DNA of 14,276 nt from CADEDV01 sp036374495 (GCA_965652975.1 CBFGYO010000106.1:1-14276), one strand, 5' to 3'; positions 1 through 7,834 are shown, counted from the stretch's first letter. Translations and numbers: made by a program. The notes: generated by a model not told the origin, from the sequence alone.

Positions 1-121
1 CTGTATTGGAAAGATTCTTTTTTTCAGTCGTATCGGTAACAGTACCTTTAAGAGAGGATTGTGCATGGGAGACAATCATTGTTGTTAATAATAACAACAT
101 GATCAGCAGTGGTTTTCTCAT
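1..121 (-). CDS. N-terminus of a secreted/outer-membrane protein (partial)
   Basis: Reading the minus strand from an ATG at 121 gives about 40 codons that run off the left edge. Residues 1-20 form a clear signal peptide (basic MRKP start, Leu/Ile/Met-rich core, SHA-Q cleavage site). The mature part starts with a short 'SLKGTVTDTTEKK' stretch. That form is typical of the carboxypeptidase-regulatory-like domain opening many Bacteroidetes outer-membrane beta-barrel or TonB-dependent receptor-like proteins, so export to the cell envelope is likely. An in-frame ATG at 199 would add 26 residues before the signal sequence. I prefer 121 because it puts the signal peptide at the N-terminus. The gene is divergent from glgB across about 117 nt. 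The family call is inference from only 40 residues. Confidence 0.65.
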   Translation of the reverse strand, partial: MRKPLLIMLLLLTTMIVSHAQSSLKGTVTDTTEKKNLSNT

Positions 122-238
122 GTGGTTGAGTTCTGACGGTTTAGTGGTTTCGAATGCGCTAATTTCTTTCAAAATCTCCGGGAATGAATCACCATTCATA
201 TAAATTCCCGTTAAAACGACCTGGCAGGACATTTAATT

Positions 239-2272
239 ATGAGCCGACAAGATAAAAAACCCCTAGATCAGGGTAAACCCGGATCAACTGAAGGGAGTAA
301 CGTAGTTCCACAACCGGAAATATCTTCCGGCCGGCCGGCTTATGAACAGGTAAATTTCGTGGATACAACGCAGCCCGTATGGAATTATTCATTATTGACT
401 GAAGAGGATGTAATTAATTACCAGGCTGGCACTAATTATCGCCTGTACGAAAAGTTTGGTTCACACTCCATCAAAGTGAATGATCAGTGGGGCATGTACT
501 TCTGCGTATGGGCGCCTAATGCCACCTCACTATCCGTGATAGGTAATTTCAATCACTGGAAGGTTGGTGAGTATGAGTTGTACCCTCGGTGGGACAAGAG
601 CGGTATATGGGAAGGTTTTATACCTGGTTTTGGTTTAGGTGAATCTTATAAATATCATATCGAGGGATTTGCGGGGCGCAGACAGGACAAAGGGGATCCC
701 TTTGCTAATTTTTGGGAGAAACGCCCGGATACAGCAAGTATTACCTGGGACATGTATTATGAATGGCATGATGCGGAATGGATGGCAAACAGGGCCAGCC
801 ATAATGCAATCGATGCACCATGGAGCGTTTACGAAGTGCATCTTGCCAGTTGGCAACGACCCTCACGGTATGACGAGGAAACATATAATACGTATGATCA
901 GATACGCGAGCGCCTGGTTCCCTATGTAAAAGAAATGGGCTTTACCCATGTCGAATTCATGCCCGTAACGGAGCATCCATTCGATGGTAGCTGGGGTTAT
1001 CAGTGCACCGGTTTTTTTGCGCCCACCTCGAGATTTGGCGATCCGCAGGGTTTTATGAAGCTGGTTGATGCCTTTCATCGCGAAGGCATCGGTGTTATCC
1101 TGGATTGGGTTCCATCTCATTTTCCTTATGATACACATGGCCTGTTTATGTTTGATGGTACACATACCTATGAGTATGCGGATATGCGCAAAGGATTTCA
1201 TCCCGACTGGAACAGCTATATTTTTAATTACAAGAGGGGAGAAGTCAAATCCTTTCTGATAAGCAGTGCCCGTTTTTGGTTTGATCTATTCCATATTGAT
1301 GGCATACGGGTGGATGCAGTAAGCTCCATGTTGCAGCTCGACTATTCTCGTAAGGAAGGAGAGTGGGAGCCCAATGAATTTGGCGGCAACGGCAACCTGG
1401 AAGCAATAGATTTTATAAAAGATCTCAACATTACTCTTTACCGCGATTTTCCAGATATACAAACCATCGCAGAAGAAGCTACAGACTGGCCTGGCATTTC
1501 AAATCCAACATGGCTTGGTGGCCTGGGATTCGGAATGAAGTGGATGATGGGATGGATGCACGATACCCTGAATTATTTTAAAACTGATCCACTCATCAGA
1601 CAATTTCAGCAAGACAAACTTTCCTTCAGCATGATGTATTATTATGATGAAAAGTTTATGCTCCCTTTTAGTCACGATGAAGTGGTGCATGGCAAAAGCC
1701 CGATGCTGTATAAAATGCCTGGTGATGAATGGCAGAAGTTTGCAAACCTCCGTTTGATGTATACGTATATGTGGACACATCCCGGGGCAAGGTTGTTGTT
1801 TATGGGAAATGAGTTTGGTCAAACCAATGAATGGAACTATAAATCCGAGCTCGACTGGGATTTGTTACAATTTGATGCACATCGATTGCTGAAAGTTTGC
1901 GTGCAGGATCTCAACATCCTTTTACGTTCCGAAGCTGCACTCTACGAAAACCAATTCAATCAATTCGGGTTTGAATGGGTTGATCTCGATCATCGCGCGG
2001 AGTCGATTATTGTTTACCGTCGCAAGGGAAAAAAAGCGGAGGATGATGTATTGGTCATCCTGAACATGACACCCGTGGTGCGGCTCGACTGGGAGTTGTA
2101 TGTAAAAGGAAAGCGATTTGAAAAAGAAATTTTCAATAGTGACCGGACAGATTACTGGGGCACCGGTCAGGTATTTAATCCAGACATAAGAACCGAGCTT
2201 GTTGATAAGGAGCAGGAATTATATAAAATCGTAATCAATATCCCCGCGCTTTCGGGTATCATCCTCAAATAA
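239..2272 (+). CDS. glgB: 1,4-alpha-glucan branching enzyme (GH13)
   Basis: Cytoplasmic enzyme that cuts alpha-1,4-glucan chains and rejoins them through alpha-1,6 links to branch glycogen. The 677 residues hold a polar N-terminal tail (1-45), a CBM48-type beta-sandwich (about 68-165, with 'WAPNA' and 'GNFNHW'), the GH13 barrel (about 195-560) and a C-terminal beta domain (about 570-677). GH13 landmarks are visible: 'DWVPSHF' at 289-295, the nucleophile in 'GIRVDAV' (Asp359), the acid/base Glu412 in 'AEEAT', and the transition-state Asp480 in 'FSHDEVVHGK'. The 'FSHDEVVHGK' form is characteristic of branching enzymes rather than other amylases. It is shorter than E. coli GlgB (728 aa), lacking the extra N-terminal module. 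An AGGA lies 9 nt before the ATG and supports this start. No other glycogen gene is next to it. The substrate could be another alpha-glucan. Confidence 0.95.
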   Translation: MSRQDKKPLDQGKPGSTEGSNVVPQPEISSGRPAYEQVNFVDTTQPVWNYSLLTEEDVINYQAGTNYRLYEKFGSHSIKVNDQWGMYFCVWAPNATSLSVIGNFNHWKVGEYELYPRWDKSGIWEGFIPGFGLGESYKYHIEGFAGRRQDKGDPFANFWEKRPDTASITWDMYYEWHDAEWMANRASHNAIDAPWSVYEVHLASWQRPSRYDEETYNTYDQIRERLVPYVKEMGFTHVEFMPVTEHPFDGSWGYQCTGFFAPTSRFGDPQGFMKLVDAFHREGIGVILDWVPSHFPYDTHGLFMFDGTHTYEYADMRKGFHPDWNSYIFNYKRGEVKSFLISSARFWFDLFHIDGIRVDAVSSMLQLDYSRKEGEWEPNEFGGNGNLEAIDFIKDLNITLYRDFPDIQTIAEEATDWPGISNPTWLGGLGFGMKWMMGWMHDTLNYFKTDPLIRQFQQDKLSFSMMYYYDEKFMLPFSHDEVVHGKSPMLYKMPGDEWQKFANLRLMYTYMWTHPGARLLFMGNEFGQTNEWNYKSELDWDLLQFDAHRLLKVCVQDLNILLRSEAALYENQFNQFGFEWVDLDHRAESIIVYRRKGKKAEDDVLVILNMTPVVRLDWELYVKGKRFEKEIFNSDRTDYWGTGQVFNPDIRTELVDKEQELYKIVINIPALSGIILK

Positions 2273-2582
2273 GAAGGACAATTGTCACATCTGTGTCCGC
2301 AGGTATATTGCATTTCCGCAATGTTTACAACTTCCCTGGCAAAACATACCAGAATAAGGTTCTTTTAACGTTCAAGTATAGTCAGTGAAAAGGCGCTAAT
2401 TGATAACACTCAACAAAAAATGAGGGTGCAGGTAATTTTCCCATCCCTAAATGGGATTATTCACAAATAATCTACTATTTTGGAATGGTATTCGCTGACA
2501 AATACGCCGTTAATTTCTGATTAGTAAACGTAAATTCTATCTTGTGTCTAGAAACCTGAGAGTCCAATTAAAAATCAACCCT
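2273..2582. other. Intergenic region between glgB and the TPR gene
   Basis: This 310-nt stretch has no convincing gene. It holds a short hairpin (ATTGC 2307-2311 with GCAAT 2318-2322) and two adjacent hairpins at 2440-2472: CCCAT/ATGGG, then GATTATT/AATAATC with a CACA loop. None is followed by a T-run, so no clear intrinsic terminator for glgB is visible. I found no full Bacteroidetes promoter; TACTATTTTG just after the hairpins is only an approximate -7 match. A GTG at 2544 in frame with the TPR gene would only extend its signal peptide. Confidence 0.5.
2440..2472. repeat. Two tandem hairpins upstream of the TPR gene
   Basis: CCCAT (2440-2444) pairs with ATGGG (2451-2455). GATTATT (2455-2461) pairs perfectly with AATAATC (2466-2472) around a CACA loop. 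The two stems share one base (2455) and so would compete or stack. With no T-tract this is not a standard terminator. It could be an operator or an mRNA processing site, but that is inference. Confidence 0.35.
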
Positions 2583-3638
2583 ATGATCCGCAACATCCTA
2601 TCCTTATGTTTGCTATTGTCAGCCTCAGTAGCATTCTCTCAAACGTCAGCCAGCAACATCCACATCAACATCGCCGACAGCGCCGATTTTTTCCTGCAAA
2701 AAGGCATCCAGGAAAAAGAAAAAGGTCGTCGCATGGAATCACTTAAATATTTTGAAAAAGCTATCAAGTACGATGGCAACAATAAAGCAGTATTGACCGA
2801 ACTCGCTTCGGCTTACGTTGACCTGCGTCGTTACAACCATGCGCGCGAAACTTACAAAAAGTTAGTTGACCTGGGAGATAGCAACAAAGAAACCTACAAG
2901 CAACTTGTAACTCTTTCTTTCCAGCTTAAGCAGCACGACGATGTGCTGGCCTATGCCGGTAAGTTAAAACAGCTCGATGCCTCCGAAAAAGTCAGTTATT
3001 ACATCGGCAAAGTGCAGTATGAGCAGGACAATTATGGCGAGGCTATCAAAACGTTGAATGATGCTGCCAAAGAAGATCCAAAGAATGCGGAGATACCTTA
3101 TATGATCGCCCGCAGTTATGCAGACATGATGAACTACAAGCAGGCGATCCCTTATTTCCAAAAAGCGATTGAACTGGCACCAACGCAGAGCTACTGGGTA
3201 TATGAACTCGGACTTATCTGCTATGCGATGCATGACGATAAGAATGCGCTTAAATATATCCTCGAGGCGGGAGCTAAGGGTTATAAAAGAGATAATGACT
3301 ACCTGGAAAATTTAGGTATTGCCTACCTGAATGTCGGCGACCTCGACCAGGGTGTCGGTATCCTGGGTGAAATATTGAAAAAGAAACCCAGTGACCTTAA
3401 TATCCTGAACATGGTGGCTGAAGCTTACTATTATAAAGGTAAATACCAGTTAGCCATCGATTATTGGGACCAGGTGATGTTTTACGACAAAAACAATGCA
3501 TCAGCATTGTACATGATCGGTATGAGCTACCAGAAAAAAGGAGATAAGGAGAAAGGCCAGTTCCTTTGCGATAAAGCAATCGAACTAGATCCATCCCTGG
3601 CTTCGTTGAAGCAGAAAAAGCAGATGGCAGGTTTGTAG
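2583..3638 (+). CDS. Exported tetratricopeptide-repeat protein
   Basis: The 351 residues begin with a signal peptide (MIRNILSLCLLLSASVAFSQ, cleavage likely near residue 20), so the protein is probably periplasmic or on the outer membrane. From about residue 34 to the end it is a string of eight to nine 34-residue TPR helix pairs. Typical TPR positions are seen in 'AIPYFQKAIELAP' (188-200), 'ALKYILEAGAKG' (222-233) and 'CDKAIELDPS' (329-338). TPR solenoids are protein-protein scaffolds; no catalytic domain is present and the partner is unknown. The ATG at 2583 is chosen over a GTG at 2544 because it puts the signal peptide at the N-terminus. It lies 310 nt after glgB, is probably transcribed separately, and is followed by a strong terminator. 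TPR proteins of this size occur in many Bacteroidetes envelope systems, so no role is assigned. Confidence 0.85.
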   Translation: MIRNILSLCLLLSASVAFSQTSASNIHINIADSADFFLQKGIQEKEKGRRMESLKYFEKAIKYDGNNKAVLTELASAYVDLRRYNHARETYKKLVDLGDSNKETYKQLVTLSFQLKQHDDVLAYAGKLKQLDASEKVSYYIGKVQYEQDNYGEAIKTLNDAAKEDPKNAEIPYMIARSYADMMNYKQAIPYFQKAIELAPTQSYWVYELGLICYAMHDDKNALKYILEAGAKGYKRDNDYLENLGIAYLNVGDLDQGVGILGEILKKKPSDLNILNMVAEAYYYKGKYQLAIDYWDQVMFYDKNNASALYMIGMSYQKKGDKEKGQFLCDKAIELDPSLASLKQKKQMAGL

Positions 3639-3663
3639 AGAGAATTTTAAAATTTGTAAATAG

Positions 3664-3702
3664 AGGAAGAGGCTGTTCTGGAAGAATGGCCTCTTTCTTT
3701 TT
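3664..3702 (+). terminator. Intrinsic terminator of the TPR gene
   Basis: AGGAAGAGGC (3664-3673) pairs with GCCTCTTTCT (3689-3698), one G-T wobble in ten pairs. The apex continues with TTCT (3676-3679) pairing AGAA (3683-3686) around GGA. A run of five T (3698-3702) follows. It lies 25 nt after the TPR stop codon. Confidence 0.85.
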
Positions 3703-3704
3703 AG

Positions 3705-3878
3705 GTAGATAAAAGTTAAAAGATAAAAGATAAAAGTTGGCTAAGCGCTTGAAGGTGGAAAAGAGCGAAAGAGGGTTGTCTGATTATAACCACTGATACC
3801 AAAGAGACTCTCTTTTACTTCTTTACTCTTTCGAGCTCTTAGCCAACTTTTATCTTTTAACTTTTATCTTTTATCTAC
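3705..3878. repeat. 174-nt palindromic element between convergent genes
   Basis: A large imperfect inverted repeat fills the gap between the TPR terminator and argS. The left arm (3705-3776) matches the reverse complement of the right arm (3807-3878). The outer 45 nt have only 3 mismatches; the inner 27 or so decay to about two thirds identity, around a 30-nt loop. Both outer arms are built from four copies of a 7-nt unit, ATAAAAG or TTAAAAG, followed by TTGGCTAAG. The right end covers the argS stop codon (TAG at 3877-3875). It has no coding potential. This is likely a non-autonomous repetitive element of the genome, possibly doubling as a two-way terminator; the repeat-family status cannot be proven from one copy. 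Confidence 0.85.
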
Positions 3879-5671
3879 ATTCTTTCCGGCACCCCAATCC
3901 CCATCAACCTCATTGCAGACTTAATAGTATTGGCAGTCATTTCTGCAATATGAAGCCTTAGCAGTTTCTTTTCTGGCGATTCGGCGTTCATTACAGAGTG
4001 CTCTGTATAGAATGCATTGAAGAGTTTTGCAAGATTGAAGGCATAGATAGCTAGCACCGAAGGATTATGTTCAGTCATTGCCTGTGATACAACAACAGTA
4101 TATTGTTCGAGGAGTACTATGAGATCTTTTTCAAGTTTAAGTAAAGGGGATTGTTGCGAAATATTTTTCGCTTCAGGCACGGCATTTTCTTCCGCGGCAG
4201 CTTTTCTTAAAATAGATCTTATCCGCGCATGCGTATATTGTACAAATGGTCCCGTGAAACCATGGAAATCGATGCTTTCTTCCGGGTTGAAGACCATCCG
4301 CTTTTTGGGGTCCACACGAAGAAGGAAAAATTTCAATGCACCCAATGCAATCGTATCATAAAGTTCATTTAACTCACCAGGATTAAAATCCTTCACTTTG
4401 CCCAGCTCTTCTGTTTTCTGGCGAGAAACTTTTTTTAACTCTTCGATGATATCATCGGCATCTACGACGTTGCCTTCCCTTGTCTTCATACGGCCGGAGG
4501 GAAGTTCTACCAACCCATAACTAAGATGGTACACACCATTTGCATAAGGTTTACCTAATTTGTGAAGGATCAGTTCCAATACCTTCATGTGGTAATTTTG
4601 CTCATCTGCTATTACATAGAGACTTTGATCGTAGTGAAAGTCTTCATATTTTTTATCGGCCAGTCCAATATCCTGTGTTATATAAACAGATGTACCATCT
4701 TTACGCAATACAATCTTTTGGTCGAGTCCTTCGTCGGTAAGGTCAATCCATACACTTCCATCTTCTTTCTTAAAGAATACAGCTTTTTCGAGGCCTTCCG
4801 TTACAAATTCTTTTCCCAGGAGGTAGGTATCGCTTTCGAAATAACTTTTATCAAAGTCGCTACCGATTTTCTTATATGTTTCATTAAATCCTTCGTATAC
4901 CCAGCTATTCATTTTTTGCCAGAGATTTCTCACCTCAGGGTCGCCTTTTTCCCAGTCGATAAGCATTTGTTGTGCTAACTGCATGATCGGCGCATTTTTT
5001 TCCGCCTCGTCTTTAGTCATTCCTTCCGCGACGGCCTTTTCTACCTGTTTTTTGAGTTCGGTACCAAACAGTACATAATAGTCACCAACAAAATGATCGC
5101 CTTTAATACCGGTAGATTCGGGGGTAGCACCATCTGCAAACAATTGCCATGCAACCATCGATTTACAAATATGTATTCCACGATCATTAAGTATGGTGGT
5201 TTTATAAACCGTATGCCCCGTTTCCTTCAGGATCTCGGCTACACTCCATCCCAGGAAATTATTCCGTAAGTGCCCGAGGTGAAGGGGTTTATTGGTATTG
5301 GGAGAGGAATATTCTACTATTACCTTTTGGTGGTTATCAGGCAGTTTTCCGAATGAGGGGTTTGCATAGTTATCCTGTAAGAACGATGTCCAGTATTGAT
5401 CGACGATAGTAAGGTTGAGAAAACCTTTGATTACATTATAGGCGCTGAAAAATCCCGAATTTGTCGAAAGTAATTTTTCACCCAATTCTTTTCCCAGCGT
5501 TTCGGGCGACTTCTTCATAGATTTCACGAGAGAAAAGAGTACGATTGTGTAATCACCTTCAAATTCTGGCTTGGTATTGCTTACCGTAAGTTGCTCCGCC
5601 GGAATTTCCACTCCATAAAGGTCTTTGATTGCTTTTGCTACAAGCGGTTTTATCTGTCCAACTATGTTCAT
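3875..5671 (-). CDS. argS: Arginyl-tRNA synthetase
   Basis: Cytoplasmic class I aminoacyl-tRNA synthetase that charges tRNA-Arg with arginine using ATP. The 598 residues show an N-terminal Add-1-like tRNA-binding domain (1-110), then the Rossmann catalytic core with the HIGH-type motif 'HLGH' (131-134) preceded by 'SSPNTNKPL', the ArgS 'FDKSYFESDTYL' segment (273-284), and the KMSK-equivalent loop 'GRMKTREGN' (393-401). The helical DALR anticodon-binding domain occupies about 470-598 and ends 'PERM', the usual ArgS C-terminus, so the gene is full length. The ATG at 5671 has AAGG directly before it. It is convergent with the TPR gene and divergent from gtrA, so it is probably transcribed alone. 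Its stop codon lies inside the palindromic element. Confidence 0.97.
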   Translation of the reverse strand: MNIVGQIKPLVAKAIKDLYGVEIPAEQLTVSNTKPEFEGDYTIVLFSLVKSMKKSPETLGKELGEKLLSTNSGFFSAYNVIKGFLNLTIVDQYWTSFLQDNYANPSFGKLPDNHQKVIVEYSSPNTNKPLHLGHLRNNFLGWSVAEILKETGHTVYKTTILNDRGIHICKSMVAWQLFADGATPESTGIKGDHFVGDYYVLFGTELKKQVEKAVAEGMTKDEAEKNAPIMQLAQQMLIDWEKGDPEVRNLWQKMNSWVYEGFNETYKKIGSDFDKSYFESDTYLLGKEFVTEGLEKAVFFKKEDGSVWIDLTDEGLDQKIVLRKDGTSVYITQDIGLADKKYEDFHYDQSLYVIADEQNYHMKVLELILHKLGKPYANGVYHLSYGLVELPSGRMKTREGNVVDADDIIEELKKVSRQKTEELGKVKDFNPGELNELYDTIALGALKFFLLRVDPKKRMVFNPEESIDFHGFTGPFVQYTHARIRSILRKAAAEENAVPEAKNISQQSPLLKLEKDLIVLLEQYTVVVSQAMTEHNPSVLAIYAFNLAKLFNAFYTEHSVMNAESPEKKLLRLHIAEMTANTIKSAMRLMGIGVPERM

Positions 5672-5754
5672 CCTTAGGTCAATTTTGCAGCGAATTTACG
5701 ATTGGAAAATGGAACGGTCGGGACTTTGCAGTTTTGGGTGAAAATCAGGCACGC

Positions 5755-5788
5755 CTTTGCGTCTTTGCGCTTCTTTGCGTTCTTTGCG
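5755..5788. repeat. Four CTTTGCG copies in the argS-gtrA intergenic region
   Basis: CTTTGCG occurs at 5755-5761, 5763-5769, 5773-5779 and 5782-5788 in near-tandem spacing. The same 7-mer and its complement make up the palindromic element at 12118-12205, so this looks like one arm or a decayed copy of the same repeat family. It lies upstream of the predicted gtrA promoter. No matching second arm is seen nearby. Confidence 0.7.
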
Positions 5789-5823
5789 GGCTACAAATTC
5801 CGACACTCAATCCTCTGGATTTC

Positions 5824-5855
5824 TTTGGACATTGGCATTTGTTTCAATTACTTTG
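5824..5855 (+). promoter_or_regulatory. Bacteroidetes-type promoter of the GtrA gene
   Basis: TTTG at 5824-5827, a 20-nt spacer, then TTACTTTG at 5848-5855 (7 of 8 to the -7 consensus TAnnTTTG). The expected start point is about 4 nt downstream, only a few bases before the ATG at 5863. This implies a very short or absent leader. Prediction only. Confidence 0.5.
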
Positions 5856-5862
5856 CCCCGCT

Positions 5863-6378
5863 ATGCGCAAGCACATACATAGTGTCCGGGACCTGGTGTT
5901 GCCGCTGATTGATTTCTTCTACCCAATCTTTAGGAAGGTCATGTCGTTGCAGACGTACAGGTATGCAGCCTCAGGAGGTATCAATACCGTGTTGGGGCTT
6001 ACCTTATACTATATTGCGTATAAATATATTTTAGGCGAACGGGACCTCCACTTAGGTTTTTATGCATTTAAGTCCCACGTAGCGGCTTTATTTATTTCGT
6101 TTTGCTTCAGCTTTCCATTTGGCTTTTTTCTTTTGAAGTATGTTGTATTCAACGACTCCAAAATGAAAGGACGGATTCAGCTATTCCGTTATTTGATGGT
6201 TTACCTATTCAACCTTGCCCTTAACTATTTACTACTAAAAATATTCGTGGAAAATTTCCATTTTTATGCGCCGCTTGCACAGATAATTACCACTACCATT
6301 ATTATCATCTTCAGTTACCTCGCACAACGCCATTTTACTTTCAGGATCGATCGGGCCGAACAGGATATTATAGACTGA
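5863..6378 (+). CDS. GtrA-family membrane protein
   Basis: The 171 residues have four predicted membrane helices (about 35-57, 72-94, 107-130, 137-155). The GtrA layout is recognisable: 'RYAASGGINTVLGL' at the first helix and 'SYLAQRHFTF' after the last. GtrA-family proteins act in the inner membrane, often in moving or handling lipid-linked sugars for cell-surface polysaccharide; the substrate here is unknown. The reading frame is open back to 5629, but the ATG at 5863 is preferred. It keeps the 'IDFFYPIFRK' segment I associate with Bacteroidetes GtrA proteins, sits just after a good promoter, and the upstream codons are intergenic repeat sequence. An ATG at 5941 would lose that segment. The 3' end overlaps the convergent DUF4403 gene by 11 nt. 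No glycosyltransferase gene is adjacent. Confidence 0.85.
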   Translation: MRKHIHSVRDLVLPLIDFFYPIFRKVMSLQTYRYAASGGINTVLGLTLYYIAYKYILGERDLHLGFYAFKSHVAALFISFCFSFPFGFFLLKYVVFNDSKMKGRIQLFRYLMVYLFNLALNYLLLKIFVENFHFYAPLAQIITTTIIIIFSYLAQRHFTFRIDRAEQDIID

Positions 6379-7801
6379 ATTGTATCGACTCCACTTTTAC
6401 AGAGAGGTCGCCACTGCAATTACTTCGGATCACCAGGTGTTGCAACAGCGGATAGATACCTACGAGTTTCAGGTCATTGATTTGCCCATAACCGCGAATA
6501 CCTTTTATCCATTCACGGTTTAACTGCTGATTTATACCATTGCGTGCTGTATCGATAAACGCCGTGAGATCGTAGCGGGCATAACGACTTATTTCATTTA
6601 TTATTTTTTTATTGAATAGCCAGTCAGCAGTTTTTAACAGGGCATCTTTCGACCTTATGTCAAAATCAATATTGGCGATCTCCAATTGTTTTTTTACCGG
6701 ATCATATACCGGTTTTCCCACCAGGTACATCACACCCTCATCCGTGCCGCCAAAGTTGACTCTAATGATCAGCTTTTCATTGTTAGCCCCGTAGAGCATA
6801 CAATCCCTGATAACGAATTTTTTCTTTACAGGTCCTTTATTAAAATCAAATTCCTTACCAGCTATTTGACGGCTAAGGATGGTGCTGAGGGAATCATAGT
6901 TCATTACAGCATCGAGAAAAATATTAAATCCCGGTACATTTCCCGCATCAGCCATCGTCGGAAGCACGGTAATTATCTCGGCAGGTTTTTCAAAACTTAC
7001 AACCGGCTTTGCCGATAGTCCCAGCAATACATTCAATGAATCATTGCGGGCAAACATGCTTTTGATACGCAGGCGCTGCGGGTTTATCTGCAACCAACCC
7101 ATACCGTATAAATTATAGATCCTGTTAAGCTGATCCCATACCTGTTGGAAGCGGGGACGAAGATCGACGGTGCCATAGGATTTTTCAATTGCTGATTTGG
7201 CAAGGTCCAGTTCTGCTTTCAGCCCTTTCAACACCTGCGATGTTATGTCCTGCCCCCAAAAGCAAACTTCACATTTATCCAATGGCTGTGGTTCATTCCT
7301 CGTAATGGTCAATTTCAATTTATAATCGGGAAAGATATTTACAGCATTTGTAAATGAAACGTTCACACGTCTTTCCGGTTCATCATAACCGCATCGGCAG
7401 GGTGGGGTCCAGGGCGAAATAGCGGTACCACGCACACAAACCCTGGTAGAACCGGTTATACGATAATATCCTGTAAACCCCAGCGACAAGGCATTGCCCA
7501 CTGCTTTCAATTGAAGGGGACTGCGCCTGAATATGTATTTATAGCGGGTATCGCATTCTTCCTGAACCCATTCATCAGGATATTTTGGCGAGGTGAAAAC
7601 AGTATCGACATTTTTTTCGGCCATCGAGTACAGGGGCGCCAGGTTTACCTGGATAGGAATATTTATTTGCGACACGGGCAATGAGTCAAGGCTAAAAGCC
7701 GTGGCTGATAAGGTGGGTTTGTCCGGGATGATTTTTTTGGAACAAGAAGTAAACAGGAGAGCTGCGGCAATAAATAGGATTGGGAAAAACCGTTTCGTCA
7801 T
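6368..7801 (-). CDS. DUF4403 family lipoprotein
   Basis: A 477-residue predicted lipoprotein: the signal peptide ends in a lipobox 'LFTSC' with the lipidated Cys at position 20. The rest matches my memory of DUF4403 proteins, a Bacteroidetes-rich family of unknown function: 'IPIQVNLAPLYSMAEKN' near 48-64, 'GFTGYYRITGSTRVCV' (108-123), 'WTPPCRCGYDEPERRVNV' (131-148), 'DKCEVCFWGQDIT' (175-187), and near the C-terminus 'NREWIKGIRGYGQINDLKLVGIYPL'. The mature part has several Cys (83, 122, 135, 137, 177, 180), including CxC and CxxC, which could form disulfides in the periplasm. Length is normal for the family. It is single in its operon, convergent with gtrA and divergent from the T9SS gene. No biochemical role is known to me. 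Confidence 0.85.
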   Translation of the reverse strand: MTKRFFPILFIAAALLFTSCSKKIIPDKPTLSATAFSLDSLPVSQINIPIQVNLAPLYSMAEKNVDTVFTSPKYPDEWVQEECDTRYKYIFRRSPLQLKAVGNALSLGFTGYYRITGSTRVCVRGTAISPWTPPCRCGYDEPERRVNVSFTNAVNIFPDYKLKLTITRNEPQPLDKCEVCFWGQDITSQVLKGLKAELDLAKSAIEKSYGTVDLRPRFQQVWDQLNRIYNLYGMGWLQINPQRLRIKSMFARNDSLNVLLGLSAKPVVSFEKPAEIITVLPTMADAGNVPGFNIFLDAVMNYDSLSTILSRQIAGKEFDFNKGPVKKKFVIRDCMLYGANNEKLIIRVNFGGTDEGVMYLVGKPVYDPVKKQLEIANIDFDIRSKDALLKTADWLFNKKIINEISRYARYDLTAFIDTARNGINQQLNREWIKGIRGYGQINDLKLVGIYPLLQHLVIRSNCSGDLSVKVESIQFSL

Positions 7802-7805
7802 AGGT

Positions 7806-7834
7806 CAAAAATATATAAAGCCCTTGATGTCAAA
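7806..7834 (-). promoter_or_regulatory. Candidate promoter of the DUF4403 gene
   Basis: On the minus strand TTTG (7834-7831) is followed after 17 nt by TATTTTTG (7813-7806), a full match to TAnnTTTG. The ATG at 7801 begins only 5 nt after the last G, so transcription would start at or next to the start codon. The spacer is slightly short. Confidence 0.45.

Noticed and set aside
6..203. 65-codon plus-strand frame at the left edge
   Set aside because: The minus strand encodes a convincing signal peptide and mature start there.
2544..2582. GTG start for the TPR protein
   Set aside because: It would put 13 residues before a typical signal peptide; the ATG at 2583 fits better.
3705..3878. CRISPR array reading of the 7-nt repeats
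   Set aside because: The units are short, contiguous and arranged as a palindrome, with no unique spacers and no cas genes.
5629..5862. Longer GtrA reading frame starting at 5629
   Set aside because: It would overlap the argS start and translate the CTTTGCG repeat and promoter. The GtrA homology begins after 5863.
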